DNA of 64,000 nucleotides, from the NCBI GenBank assembly GCA_014804785.1, contig JAAUZD010000023.1, positions 195,066 to 259,065 on the forward strand. Reading direction: 5' to 3'. A program made the position numbers and the translations under genes. Under the pieces are notes generated by a model. That model was not told the DNA's origin and did not search any database. It saw only the letters and a program-made list of their open reading frames with translations. Below, piece by piece: positions 25,523-34,192 of this stretch (its first letter is position 1; each line of letters starts with the position of its first letter). This stretch comes from Lachnospiraceae bacterium. Its GTDB lineage: Bacteria; Bacillota; Clostridia; Lachnospirales; Lachnospiraceae.

Positions 25523-26137
25523 ATGATTTATTGTACACAATGTGGAAATGAAAATGAAGAAACATCCAAGTTCTGTAGGAATTGCGGTGCAAGGCTGCAA
25601 TCACCTAACACACAGGAACCGGATAAGCAGGAAGACGTAGTGCTTTCAAGTGAAGAAACAATGCCTGTCTATGAGAAGATAACAGATGCAGAGGAACAGA
25701 AACCGGCACCGGTTTTATCTCAGGATGAAATTACAATCAATTCGTATAGCGGATCTGAGCAACAGAATAACAGCAACAGCAGCAGTGCAAACACCAATCC
25801 TTATTATGATGTTCAGTCGCCGCAGTATTACAGCTCAAATCAAAATGAGACAATGCAGGGAGGCGGACATATCGGAGTTGCCATTGCATCTTTGGTATGT
25901 GGTATCTTGTCCATCATATGTTGTTGTTTTTCTTTATTCAGTGGTGCTCTGGCTGTTGCTGCAGTCGTGCTTGGCATCATTACGTTATGTGCTAAATATG
26001 ATGGCAAGGGAATGGCTATTGCCGGCATCATTACAGGCGGAATTGGTTTTCTGATTGTTATTGCTATGTTGGTTATCGGCGGAAGCGCCGCTTATAATGA
26101 TCTGCTTGATGAATTCTACTATGATTATTTCTATTAA
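25523..26137 (+). CDS. Zinc-ribbon membrane protein with DUF4190-type C-terminus
   Basis: The protein has 204 residues. Residues 1-27 form a zinc ribbon with two CxxC pairs (CTQCGNENEETSKFCRNCG). A Ser/Asn/Gln-rich linker follows to about residue 115. Then come two membrane helices with a Gly-rich turn (ASLVCGILSIICCCFSLF, GMAIAGIITGGIGFLIVIAMLV), the DUF4190 pattern. It has a tyrosine-rich C-terminal tail. AGAGGGAGA precedes the ATG. Such proteins are common in Firmicutes and of unknown role. It is followed by a DUF2752 gene one base later. Confidence 0.82.
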   Translation: MIYCTQCGNENEETSKFCRNCGARLQSPNTQEPDKQEDVVLSSEETMPVYEKITDAEEQKPAPVLSQDEITINSYSGSEQQNNSNSSSANTNPYYDVQSPQYYSSNQNETMQGGGHIGVAIASLVCGILSIICCCFSLFSGALAVAAVVLGIITLCAKYDGKGMAIAGIITGGIGFLIVIAMLVIGGSAAYNDLLDEFYYDYFY

Positions 26138-26138
26138 A

Positions 26139-26558
26139 ATGAAATCAAATAGAAGGTATAGGGCGGACGAAATCTTTTACCAGATAGGAAAAGGTTTTTG
26201 GCTGCCTTTTTGTCTTGCGGGTATTTGGTTTTCACATGGCGGCTATGAGAGGTATGGAGGACTGACAGCATGTGCAGTGCGCAGGATATGTGGCTTTCCC
26301 TGCCCAGGCTGCGGTGGAACCAGGGCATTTTATTACTTATTCAGGGGAGATATTATAAGGAGCTTTTATTTTAATCCGACGGTCATTTATGGTGTGCTGG
26401 CATATGTGCATTTTATGCTCCTTTATTTTTACCGGAAACATATAAGCGGCACGATTCAGGAAAAGGAAATACATATACAGTATTATATGTATGCAGCAAT
26501 TGTTGTCATTTTAACTCAGTGGGCGGTGAAGATAATAAATATTTTACTGATTTTATAA
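26139..26558 (+). CDS. DUF2752 membrane protein
   Basis: The product is about 139 residues. It carries the DUF2752 signature RRICGFPCPGCGGTRAFYYLFRGDI (cysteine-rich CPGCGGTR), followed by two membrane helices. Start choice is uncertain: no clear ribosome site is present, the ATG at 26139 follows the previous stop codon by one base and suggests coupling, and an ATG at 26121 overlapping the upstream gene is also possible. The family's function is unknown. The CxxCGGTR motif could bind metal, which is inference. Confidence 0.75.
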   Translation: MKSNRRYRADEIFYQIGKGFWLPFCLAGIWFSHGGYERYGGLTACAVRRICGFPCPGCGGTRAFYYLFRGDIIRSFYFNPTVIYGVLAYVHFMLLYFYRKHISGTIQEKEIHIQYYMYAAIVVILTQWAVKIINILLIL

Positions 26559-26573
26559 TTTTTTAATATTCGC

Positions 26574-26602
26574 TTGCATTATTTAATATTATAAGGTATA
26601 GT
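26574..26602 (+). promoter_or_regulatory. Promoter for the 88-residue membrane protein gene
   Basis: TTGCAT (26574-26579), a 17-base spacer and TATAGT (26597-26602), upstream of an AAGGAGG site. Confidence 0.7.
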
Positions 26603-26644
26603 TGTGAAGTAACTTTATTTTTACCTTAAGGAGGATTATTATTA

Positions 26645-26911
26645 ATGGACGCAAAAACAACAAGTATTGTAGCGTATCTGACATGGATTGGACTTGTGAT
26701 AGCTCTTTTAGCAGGAGATAAAGAAGGGGCTAAATTCCATCTCAATCAGGCACTGGTAGTTATGCTGTTTTCCCTTTTGGGTGTGATTCCATGTATCGGA
26801 TGGATTTGGGCAGTATTCATGCTCGTCTGCTGGATTATGGGTCTTGTAGCTGCCATCAATCAGGAAGAAAAAGAAGTTCCGCTTATCGGTAAGATTAGAA
26901 TCTTAAAATAA
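26645..26911 (+). CDS. Small membrane protein, DUF4870/Tic20-like
   Basis: The protein has 88 residues, with three hydrophobic segments separated by a conserved-looking KFHLNQALVVMLFSLLG stretch. This resembles the DUF4870/Tic20-like family pattern (short cytosolic turn with FH.NQ then helices). AAGGAGG lies upstream of the ATG. It has its own promoter and a strong terminator, so it is a single-gene unit. No function is known to me for the bacterial members. Confidence 0.75.
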   Translation: MDAKTTSIVAYLTWIGLVIALLAGDKEGAKFHLNQALVVMLFSLLGVIPCIGWIWAVFMLVCWIMGLVAAINQEEKEVPLIGKIRILK

Positions 26912-26941
26912 GAAAAAGCCATTTCATACATAATTATGAAT

Positions 26942-26980
26942 TGAAACGCCTGAGAGTAAATCTTAGGCGTTTCAGTTTTA
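26942..26980. terminator. Terminator after the 88-residue membrane protein gene
   Basis: A 14-base stem with one G-T pair (26942-26955 with 26961-26974) and loop GTAAA, then GTTTTATC. It lies between convergent genes and may serve both. Confidence 0.8.
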
Positions 26981-27016
26981 TCAACATAATACATTGTGTT
27001 TATAATCGAATGATGA

Positions 27017-27523
27017 TTATTCTTCAGCTGCTTCTGGATTTTCAGGTATTTCTTCGGTTTCGTCATCATAAGTATAAATTTCTTCCGGGATATCGCCGTG
27101 AAAAATTGAAACAATATACTGAAGCATTTCATTAGCACGTTTATAATTCTGACGGGCAGCATCCTCAAGAGAAGCATTATATTCCCCCTCATAAGCCTGA
27201 TGATAATAAGAGACGGCTTCTGACATACAGGAGCTTGCTTCATCTGCAAGCTCTTCCACACCAGGGAAACCGTCCGGCACCTCAAGGGATGCCATCTGCG
27301 CAAAGGAGGTATCCATGGAATCTAATAAAGCTAAGAGTTCTGATACGGCGGTTTCAGAATCAGGGTCAATCGAATTTATGGATGAATCAAATATTCGGAC
27401 ATTCTCAAAAAATTGATTCATGTTTGCTTTATAATTTTCAAGTTCAGCATCTTTTCCGCAACCTGTCATAACAAACAGACACATAGAAATGAGTATTAAT
27501 TTTAAAGTAAAGGATGTTTTCAA
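27017..27523 (-). CDS. Lipoprotein, unknown, coiled-coil
   Basis: The 168-residue protein has a lipoprotein signal (basic start, hydrophobic core, lipobox VMTGC with the cysteine near residue 22), so it should be anchored to the outer face of the membrane. The mature part is acidic and helical (YKANMNQFFENVRIFDSSIN, LADEASSCMSEAVSYYHQAY) and ends in a Glu-rich tail. The start is a TTG with GGGGGA six bases upstream. No family was recognised. A likely promoter lies at 27563-27591 on this strand. Confidence 0.75.
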   Translation of the reverse strand: MKTSFTLKLILISMCLFVMTGCGKDAELENYKANMNQFFENVRIFDSSINSIDPDSETAVSELLALLDSMDTSFAQMASLEVPDGFPGVEELADEASSCMSEAVSYYHQAYEGEYNASLEDAARQNYKRANEMLQYIVSIFHGDIPEEIYTYDDETEEIPENPEAAEE

Positions 27524-27562
27524 AAGGAATCCCCCTGTGTATTTTTATAAAATATCTATTTA

Positions 27563-27591
27563 AAGGTATCATAGTTGTCGATTGAAGTCAA
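27563..27591 (-). promoter_or_regulatory. Promoter for the lipoprotein gene
   Basis: On the minus strand: TTGACT (27591-27586), a 17-base spacer and TACCTT (27568-27563). Confidence 0.5.
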
Positions 27592-27665
27592 CAACCCTGG
27601 TGCGGGTGCCGCACCATGTAGCGCTGCGTGTGGCGATACAGGAACAGTGACACCGCTGGGCATAT
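27570..27665. other. GC-rich structured non-coding stretch upstream of metH
   Basis: Set in AT-rich surroundings, it holds a hairpin with seven-base arms GGTGCGG (27599-27605) and CCGCACC (27609-27615). It also holds a second two-part stem (AGCG 27620 and GTGT 27628 with ACAC 27650 and CGCT 27654), plus GTTGT/ACAAC arms at its left. There is no open frame of note. It does not match the cobalamin or SAM riboswitch cores I know. It could be a regulatory RNA, or a repeat that recurs elsewhere in the genome. Confidence 0.4.
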
Positions 27666-27780
27666 ATATTAGAAAGATTAAATGTTTTACAATTGTAGTT
27701 TTGATAAAATTATGCTAACATTGAAAATGCAGTGTAAATATATAAGGCATAGGTATAAAAACGTGAAAAAAGAAGAGTTT

Positions 27781-30237
27781 ATGAAATTTGTAAAGAATAG
27801 ATTAATCTATTTGGATGGCGCCACAGGCTCGAATCTTATGAAAAGAGGAATGCCCGGCGGTGTCTGCCCTGAAAAGTGGATTTTAGAGAATCCTGATATT
27901 TTTATAGGACTTCAGAGAGAATTTGTGGAGGCAGGGAGCAATATCATCTATGCGCCTACCTTTACTGCAAACCGGATCAAATTAAAAGAGTATGGACTGG
28001 AAGGGCAGATAGAAGAAATCAATAATCATCTTGTAAAGCTTTCTAAAGATGCGTCAGGCGGAAAGGCTCTTGTTGCGGGAGATCTCACTATGACAGGGCG
28101 TCAGCTTGTACCTATGGGTGACATGGATTTTGAGGAGCTGATTGATGTATATAAGGAGCAGATTAAACTAGTTTGTGATGCAGGTGTGGATCTTCTTGTG
28201 GTTGAAACAATGATGAGCCTGCAGGAGACCAGGGCAGCGCTCATTGCAGCGAAGGAGGTCTGTGATCTGCCGGTAATGGCAACACTTACTTTTGAATCTG
28301 ATGGCAGGACTCTTTATGGCACGGATGGTGTGAGTGCTGCGATAACGCTTGAAAAGCTGGGTGTGTGTGCGATAGGTGCAAACTGCTCCACAGGACCTGA
28401 TAAAATGGTGGAACTGATTCAGAATATTTCTGAAGTGGTTTCCATTCCGGTTATTGCAAAACCCAACGCCGGTATGCCGAGTTTAAATAGCGAAGGTGAG
28501 ACTGTTTATGATATGGATGCTGCCACTTTCGGAAAAGAAATGAAGAAACTGGTAGAGGCAGGGGCGAGTATTTTAGGAGGATGCTGTGGAACCACACCGG
28601 AATATATTGAAAAGCTGGTTGAAGAAACGAAGGATATGCAGATAGTACCCAAAGGCCGTTCCGGTATGCGCTATCTTTCCAGCGAACGGAAAACAGTATC
28701 CTTTGGACTGGATTCGCCTTTTATGATCGTAGGAGAGCGCATTAACCCTACGGGCAAAAAAAAGCTGCAAGCCGAGTTGCGGGAAGGTAATTTGGAACTG
28801 GCGCTTTCTTTTGCAGAGGAACAGGAAGAATGCGGGGCAGCGCTTTTAGATATCAATGTGGGAATGAGCGGTATTGATGAAAAGGAAATGATGCTTAAGG
28901 TTTTAGATGAAGTAACGACCATATCTAATCTTCCCTTATCCATTGATTCCAGCCATGTGGATGTCATTGAAGCTGCTCTGCGCAGATATCCGGGAAGGGC
29001 GCTGATTAATTCCATATCGGGGGAAACGGAAAAACTGAATAAACTGCTTCCGCTGGCAAAGAAGTACGGAGCCATGTTCATTCTGCTCCCCCTTTCCGAT
29101 AAAGGGCTTCCGGACTCGCTGGAAGAGAAGATTGAAATCATAGACCGGATCAGTCAGATGGCATTTGAACTGGGCATGACAAGGGAAGATATTGTGGTAG
29201 ATGGTCTGGTAGCCACGGTGGGGGCTAATCCAAACGCGGCAAGGGAAGTGCTCGAGACCATCCGGTATTGTAAAGAGAAAGGATTTGCAACTATCTGCGG
29301 GCTATCCAATGTTTCTTTTGGACTGCCGGAGAGAAGTTTTGTAAATGCGGCATTTCTTACCATGGCAATCCGGGAAGGGCTTACCATGGCAATCGCCAAC
29401 CCATCCCAGGATCTGCTGGTCAATACAGCCTTTGCTTCGGATCTTCTGATGAACAAAGAAGATGCGGATACGCGGTATATTGAGAGAATTGGTGTATATA
29501 AAGAAAAAGCGCCTGCCATAGTCAGTCAGCCGGCGGCAGGAAAAGAGGCAGGGCGTAAGGAAGCTTCCCAGACAGAGGATACTGCAAAGGATGCTGTCAG
29601 CGCGGCGATGCTGGATAATCAGATCTATCAGGATGTGATGAAGGGAAACCGGAAACAGATCACAGAGCATACGAAATGCATGATGGAAAGCGGGCAGGAG
29701 GCTTCTCATATTTTAAATGACATGCTGCTCCCGGCAATCAATGAAGTGGGTATTTTATTTGATAAAGGAAAATATTTCCTGCCCCAGCTGATTGCAAGCG
29801 CGGAGGCAATGAAACTTTCTATTGAGTATCTGGAACCCTTTCTTTCTACGCAGACCAAGGGGGAAGAAATGCCTGTAATTGTGATTGCCACCGTGGCGGG
29901 AGATATTCACGATATCGGAAAGAATCTGGTGGCGCTGATGTTAAAAAATCATGGTTTTCAGATTATCGACCTTGGAAAGGACGTGCCCAAAGAGGTGATT
30001 ATTGACGAGGCCGTTAAGCATAACGCCCGGATCATTGCAATGTCGGCGCTTATGACGACCACGATGCAGGAAATGAAGCAAGTGATTGATTATGCAAAGG
30101 AAAAGAAGGTAAATGCCAAAATTATGATTGGCGGAGCTGTCATCACATCGGAGTATGCAAAGGAAATCGGTGCAGACGGGTATTCAAGAGATGCGGCGGA
30201 AGCAGTGCGTGTAGCAAAACAACTTCTTGATATGTAA
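27781..30237 (+). CDS. metH: Cobalamin-dependent methionine synthase without reactivation domain
   Basis: MetH methylates homocysteine to methionine using methyltetrahydrofolate and B12. The domain order is: homocysteine-binding barrel (residues 1-290, zinc ligands in GANCS and GGCCGTTPE), pterin-binding barrel (about 320-580, from SPFMIVGERINPTGKKK), helical cap (about 625-700), and cobalamin-binding domain with GDIHDIGKNL (DxHxxG) near residue 708. The protein ends there at about 818 residues; the C-terminal AdoMet reactivation domain of E. coli MetH is missing, as in many clostridia where it is a separate protein. The start is uncertain: ATG at 27781 (MKFVKNRLIYLDGATG) fits the family; GTG at 27763 and upstream ATGs have no better ribosome site. 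ilvB copy 2 follows by 45 bases. Confidence 0.92.
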   Translation: MKFVKNRLIYLDGATGSNLMKRGMPGGVCPEKWILENPDIFIGLQREFVEAGSNIIYAPTFTANRIKLKEYGLEGQIEEINNHLVKLSKDASGGKALVAGDLTMTGRQLVPMGDMDFEELIDVYKEQIKLVCDAGVDLLVVETMMSLQETRAALIAAKEVCDLPVMATLTFESDGRTLYGTDGVSAAITLEKLGVCAIGANCSTGPDKMVELIQNISEVVSIPVIAKPNAGMPSLNSEGETVYDMDAATFGKEMKKLVEAGASILGGCCGTTPEYIEKLVEETKDMQIVPKGRSGMRYLSSERKTVSFGLDSPFMIVGERINPTGKKKLQAELREGNLELALSFAEEQEECGAALLDINVGMSGIDEKEMMLKVLDEVTTISNLPLSIDSSHVDVIEAALRRYPGRALINSISGETEKLNKLLPLAKKYGAMFILLPLSDKGLPDSLEEKIEIIDRISQMAFELGMTREDIVVDGLVATVGANPNAAREVLETIRYCKEKGFATICGLSNVSFGLPERSFVNAAFLTMAIREGLTMAIANPSQDLLVNTAFASDLLMNKEDADTRYIERIGVYKEKAPAIVSQPAAGKEAGRKEASQTEDTAKDAVSAAMLDNQIYQDVMKGNRKQITEHTKCMMESGQEASHILNDMLLPAINEVGILFDKGKYFLPQLIASAEAMKLSIEYLEPFLSTQTKGEEMPVIVIATVAGDIHDIGKNLVALMLKNHGFQIIDLGKDVPKEVIIDEAVKHNARIIAMSALMTTTMQEMKQVIDYAKEKKVNAKIMIGGAVITSEYAKEIGADGYSRDAAEAVRVAKQLLDM

Positions 30238-30262
30238 GAAAATAGATGAGTAAGAAAATAGA
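30234..30262 (+). repeat. Short direct duplication at the metH/ilvB junction
   Basis: A 13-base word beginning GTAAGAAAATAG occurs at 30234-30246 and again at 30250-30262 (16-base period). The first copy contains the metH stop codon. It looks like a recent local duplication. Confidence 0.6.
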
Positions 30263-30282
30263 AAAAGGAGTGAAGAAATTAA

Positions 30283-31899
30283 ATGATAGGAGCAGATGCA
30301 ATCGTAAAATGCCTGGAGGCAGAAGGCGTTGAATATGTTTTTGGTTATCCCGGGGTGGCTATTTGCCCATTCTATAACAGTATTTTGGATTCATCGATAC
30401 AGACCATACTTATACGGACAGAGCAGAATGCAGCCCATGCTGCAAGCGGTCTTTCCAGAGTTTCAGGGAAGGTGGGGGTATGCGCTGTCACCTCCGGTCC
30501 CGGGGCTACCAATGTGATTACCGGAATTGCAACCGCCTTTGCAGACAGCATACCTCTTGTATGCATTACGGGACAGGTTAATTCCGAGCTGCTTGGGAGC
30601 GATGTGTTCCAGGAGGCGGATATCACAGGAGCGGTAGAGTCTTTTGTGAAATACAGCTATCTTGTAAAGGATGCCAGTGATATTCCTCGGATCTTTAAGG
30701 AGGCATTCCACATTGCTAATACAGGAAGAAAGGGACCGGTTCTGATTGATGTACCTATTGACATCCAGAATGCAGAAATTCGGAAGTTTAGTTATCCTGA
30801 GACCATTTCCATGCGTACTTACAAGCCTACTGTAAAGGGAAATATGGTACAGATCAAAAAAGTGGCGGCGGAACTTGAAAAGGCAAAACGGCCAATCATC
30901 TGTGCCGGGGGCGGCGTCCTGCTTTCGGACGGAGAAAAGGAATTACTCGCCTTCGCTGAAAAACATAAGATTCCGGTGGTTTCAACGATGATGGGAATCG
31001 GGGTCGTTCCAACCAGACATCCCCTTTATTTCGGCATGGTGGGCAACAATGGAAAACCCTATGCCAACAGGGCGATGAATGAATCAGATCTTTTGATCAT
31101 GGTAGGTGCGAGAGTGGCGGACCGTGCAGTCAGTCAGCCTGATCTTATCACAAATAACAAGGTGCTGATTCATATTGATGTGGATCCGGCTGAAATCGGA
31201 AAGAATGTGGGGCCTACTATACCGCTGGTGGGTGATGCAAAGCACATTTTTGAAGATCTTCTTGCACAGGAGTTTGAATGTGAGCATGATAAGTGGCTGG
31301 ATACATTAAATACATATAGAGAAACAATGGTTCCGAAGCGTAATCCGGATCCTGCCTATGTGGATCCTGCCAGATTTATCACACTGCTGTCCGAAAAAAT
31401 GCAGGATGACGGTATCTATGTTGCCGACGTGGGGCAGAATCAGATCTGGTCCTGCGGCTATCACATTGTAAAAAAGGGAAGATTCCTTACCTCCGGCGGA
31501 ATGGGAACCATGGGATATTCTATTCCGGCAGCCATGGGTGCTAAACTGGCTGATAAAGGGAAACAGGTCATTGCCGTCTGCGGTGACGGTTCCTTCCAGA
31601 TGTCCATGATGGAACTTGCGACTATGCGTCAGCATGGGATTGCGGTGAAAATCATCGTACTTAAGAATAATTATCTGGGAATGGTAAGAGAGTATCAGCA
31701 TTATACTTATAAGGATCATTATTCTGTGGTGGATTTATCGGGAAGTCCCGACCTTGAAAAGCTTTCGTCGGCTTATGATATGAAGTTCCTCCGGCTTGAG
31801 AATATGGATAAGGCAGATGAGATTTTAGATGAATTCTTAAAAGAGGATGAATCTGTACTTTTGGAATGTATCATTAACCCTATGGATTTGGTAAAGTAA
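30283..31899 (+). CDS. ilvB: Acetolactate synthase large subunit (copy 2)
   Basis: This is a second AHAS catalytic subunit of 538 residues, slightly shorter than copy 1. It keeps the ThDP glutamate (IRTEQNAAH, residue 47), the AHAS segment LLGSDVFQEAD and GDGSFQMSMMELA. The family-typical QWQTLFYEKRYS of copy 1 reads EYQHYTYKDHYS here, so the active-site lid differs. It sits directly upstream of two small-subunit genes and ilvC, so a biosynthetic rather than fermentative role is likely. AAGGAG is 12 bases upstream of the ATG, a long spacing. No T-box or leader peptide was seen between it and metH. Confidence 0.9.
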   Translation: MIGADAIVKCLEAEGVEYVFGYPGVAICPFYNSILDSSIQTILIRTEQNAAHAASGLSRVSGKVGVCAVTSGPGATNVITGIATAFADSIPLVCITGQVNSELLGSDVFQEADITGAVESFVKYSYLVKDASDIPRIFKEAFHIANTGRKGPVLIDVPIDIQNAEIRKFSYPETISMRTYKPTVKGNMVQIKKVAAELEKAKRPIICAGGGVLLSDGEKELLAFAEKHKIPVVSTMMGIGVVPTRHPLYFGMVGNNGKPYANRAMNESDLLIMVGARVADRAVSQPDLITNNKVLIHIDVDPAEIGKNVGPTIPLVGDAKHIFEDLLAQEFECEHDKWLDTLNTYRETMVPKRNPDPAYVDPARFITLLSEKMQDDGIYVADVGQNQIWSCGYHIVKKGRFLTSGGMGTMGYSIPAAMGAKLADKGKQVIAVCGDGSFQMSMMELATMRQHGIAVKIIVLKNNYLGMVREYQHYTYKDHYSVVDLSGSPDLEKLSSAYDMKFLRLENMDKADEILDEFLKEDESVLLECIINPMDLVK

Positions 31900-31912
31900 G
31901 GAGGAAAGGACT

Positions 31913-32398
31913 ATGAAAAAAATTTATTCCGTATTAGTAGAAAACCGTTCCGGCGTACTTTGCAAGGTGGCAGGGCTGTTTTCCAGAAGGTGCTTCAACA
32001 TTGATTCCCTTGCGGTGGGAGAAACAGATGATTCCCAAGTTTCCTGTATGACCATTGTCAGCAGTGGGGATAAACGTACCATAGAGCAGATAGAAAAGCA
32101 ATTGAATAAAAAGCTGGATGTCATCAAGGTGAAGACTTTTGATGAGACCAGCAGCATCAGCAGAGAACTGCTTCTTATGAAGGTAAAATACAACAAGAGC
32201 AACCGCAGGGATATCATGGAGATCTGTGAGATCATGAATGCGCAGATCGTGGATATGTCAAAGAATCTGATGCTGATCCAGATGTGCGATACGCCGGAGC
32301 GGGTGCAGCTTCTGATCAGTATGTTCAAAACAGTCAGCATTGTGGAAGTAGCACGTACCGGTACATTGGCGCTTCAGAAGTGCAACGAGACAGATTAA
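31913..32398 (+). CDS. ilvN: Acetolactate synthase small (regulatory) subunit, copy 1
   Basis: This 161-residue ACT-domain protein activates AHAS and mediates valine feedback in the family. The N-terminal ACT has SVLVENRSGVLCKVAGLFSRRCFNIDSLAVGET; the usual RRGYNIES reads RRCFNIDS. The second half is the dimerising C-terminal domain ending in VEVARTGTLALQ. It follows ilvB copy 2 by 13 bases with GGAGGAAAGG upstream, so the two form a holoenzyme pair. A second small subunit lies 89 bases downstream. Confidence 0.9.
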   Translation: MKKIYSVLVENRSGVLCKVAGLFSRRCFNIDSLAVGETDDSQVSCMTIVSSGDKRTIEQIEKQLNKKLDVIKVKTFDETSSISRELLLMKVKYNKSNRRDIMEICEIMNAQIVDMSKNLMLIQMCDTPERVQLLISMFKTVSIVEVARTGTLALQKCNETD

Positions 32399-32429
32399 AA
32401 TAAATCAATATTTCAATTAATTATGTAAG

Positions 32430-32458
32430 TTGACTTTTCACTGGTATGTTGATAAAAT
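32430..32458 (+). promoter_or_regulatory. Internal promoter for ilvN copy 2 - ilvC
   Basis: TTGACT (32430-32435), a 17-base spacer and TAAAAT (32453-32458), inside the 89-base gap between the two small-subunit genes. Confidence 0.75.
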
Positions 32459-32487
32459 GGTTTTTAAATGTTAAGGAGGATGAAAAG

Positions 32488-32985
32488 TTGCGTAAGAAAG
32501 TATTTCAGCTTTTAGTGGACAATACCGCGGGCGTGTTAAGCCATATTTCAGGTCTTTTTTCAAGAAGAGGTTATAATATTGAAAGCATTACGGCAGGTGT
32601 TACAGCTGATCCCAGGTTTACCAGAATCACCATAGTTGCTTCCGGGGATGATGAAATCCTCGATCAGATTGAAAAACAGGTGGCAAAGTTGGTGGATGTA
32701 AGGGATATCAAGGAACTTGCTCCGGAAAACAGCGTCTATCGTGAACTGGCTCTCATCAAAGTAAAGACGAACCAGAATCAGAGACAGGGCGTTATTGCCA
32801 TAGCAGATATTTTCCGCGCAAAGATTATCGACGTGGCATCGGACAGCCTTATTGTAGAGCTGACAGGAAATCAGGATAAAATCGAAGCGTTCATCAATCT
32901 CTTAGAAGGCTATGAAATCCTGGAACTTGCAAGAACGGGTATTGCAGGTCTGGGAAGAGGAACAGAAAACGTTACTTATCTGTAA
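32488..32985 (+). CDS. ilvN: Acetolactate synthase small (regulatory) subunit, copy 2
   Basis: The product has 165 residues from a TTG start at 32488. AAGGAGG lies eight bases before this TTG and the protein then begins RKKVFQLLVDNTAGVLSHISGLFSRRGYNIES, the canonical family N-terminus. The ATG at 32446 lies beside the -10 element and is rejected. The core is closer to the standard IlvN/IlvH pattern (RRGYNIESITAGVT, LVDVRDIKELAPEN, ILELARTGIAGLGRG) than copy 1. It is presumably co-transcribed with ilvC from its own promoter. Its catalytic partner could be the ilvB at 2.8 kb, which has no adjacent small subunit; that is inference. Confidence 0.9.
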   Translation: MRKKVFQLLVDNTAGVLSHISGLFSRRGYNIESITAGVTADPRFTRITIVASGDDEILDQIEKQVAKLVDVRDIKELAPENSVYRELALIKVKTNQNQRQGVIAIADIFRAKIIDVASDSLIVELTGNQDKIEAFINLLEGYEILELARTGIAGLGRGTENVTYL

Positions 32986-34095
<1,110 letters not shown>

Positions 34096-34134
34096 GTGGA
34101 AAAAAATAAACGTTTTGTGTGTTATGCTTATGTC

Positions 34135-34174
34135 AAAAAATCCCTGCGAATTTCAATTCCGCAGGGATTTTTTT
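34135..34174. terminator. Bidirectional terminator between ilvC and the LysR gene
   Basis: A 14-base stem, made of eight bases with TCCCTGCG/CGCAGGGA plus an A run opposite a T run, with an 11-base loop. Both ends carry T tracts on their own strand, so it serves both convergent genes. Confidence 0.9.
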
Positions 34175-34192
34175 GACGTACGGATAATATAT

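Noticed and set aside
27524..27780. Cobalamin or SAM riboswitch for metH
   Set aside because: The conserved B12-box and SAM-I core patterns were not found.
30238..30282. T-box or attenuator controlling the ilv genes
   Set aside because: The gap is only 45 bases and holds a short duplication, no leader peptide and no terminator.
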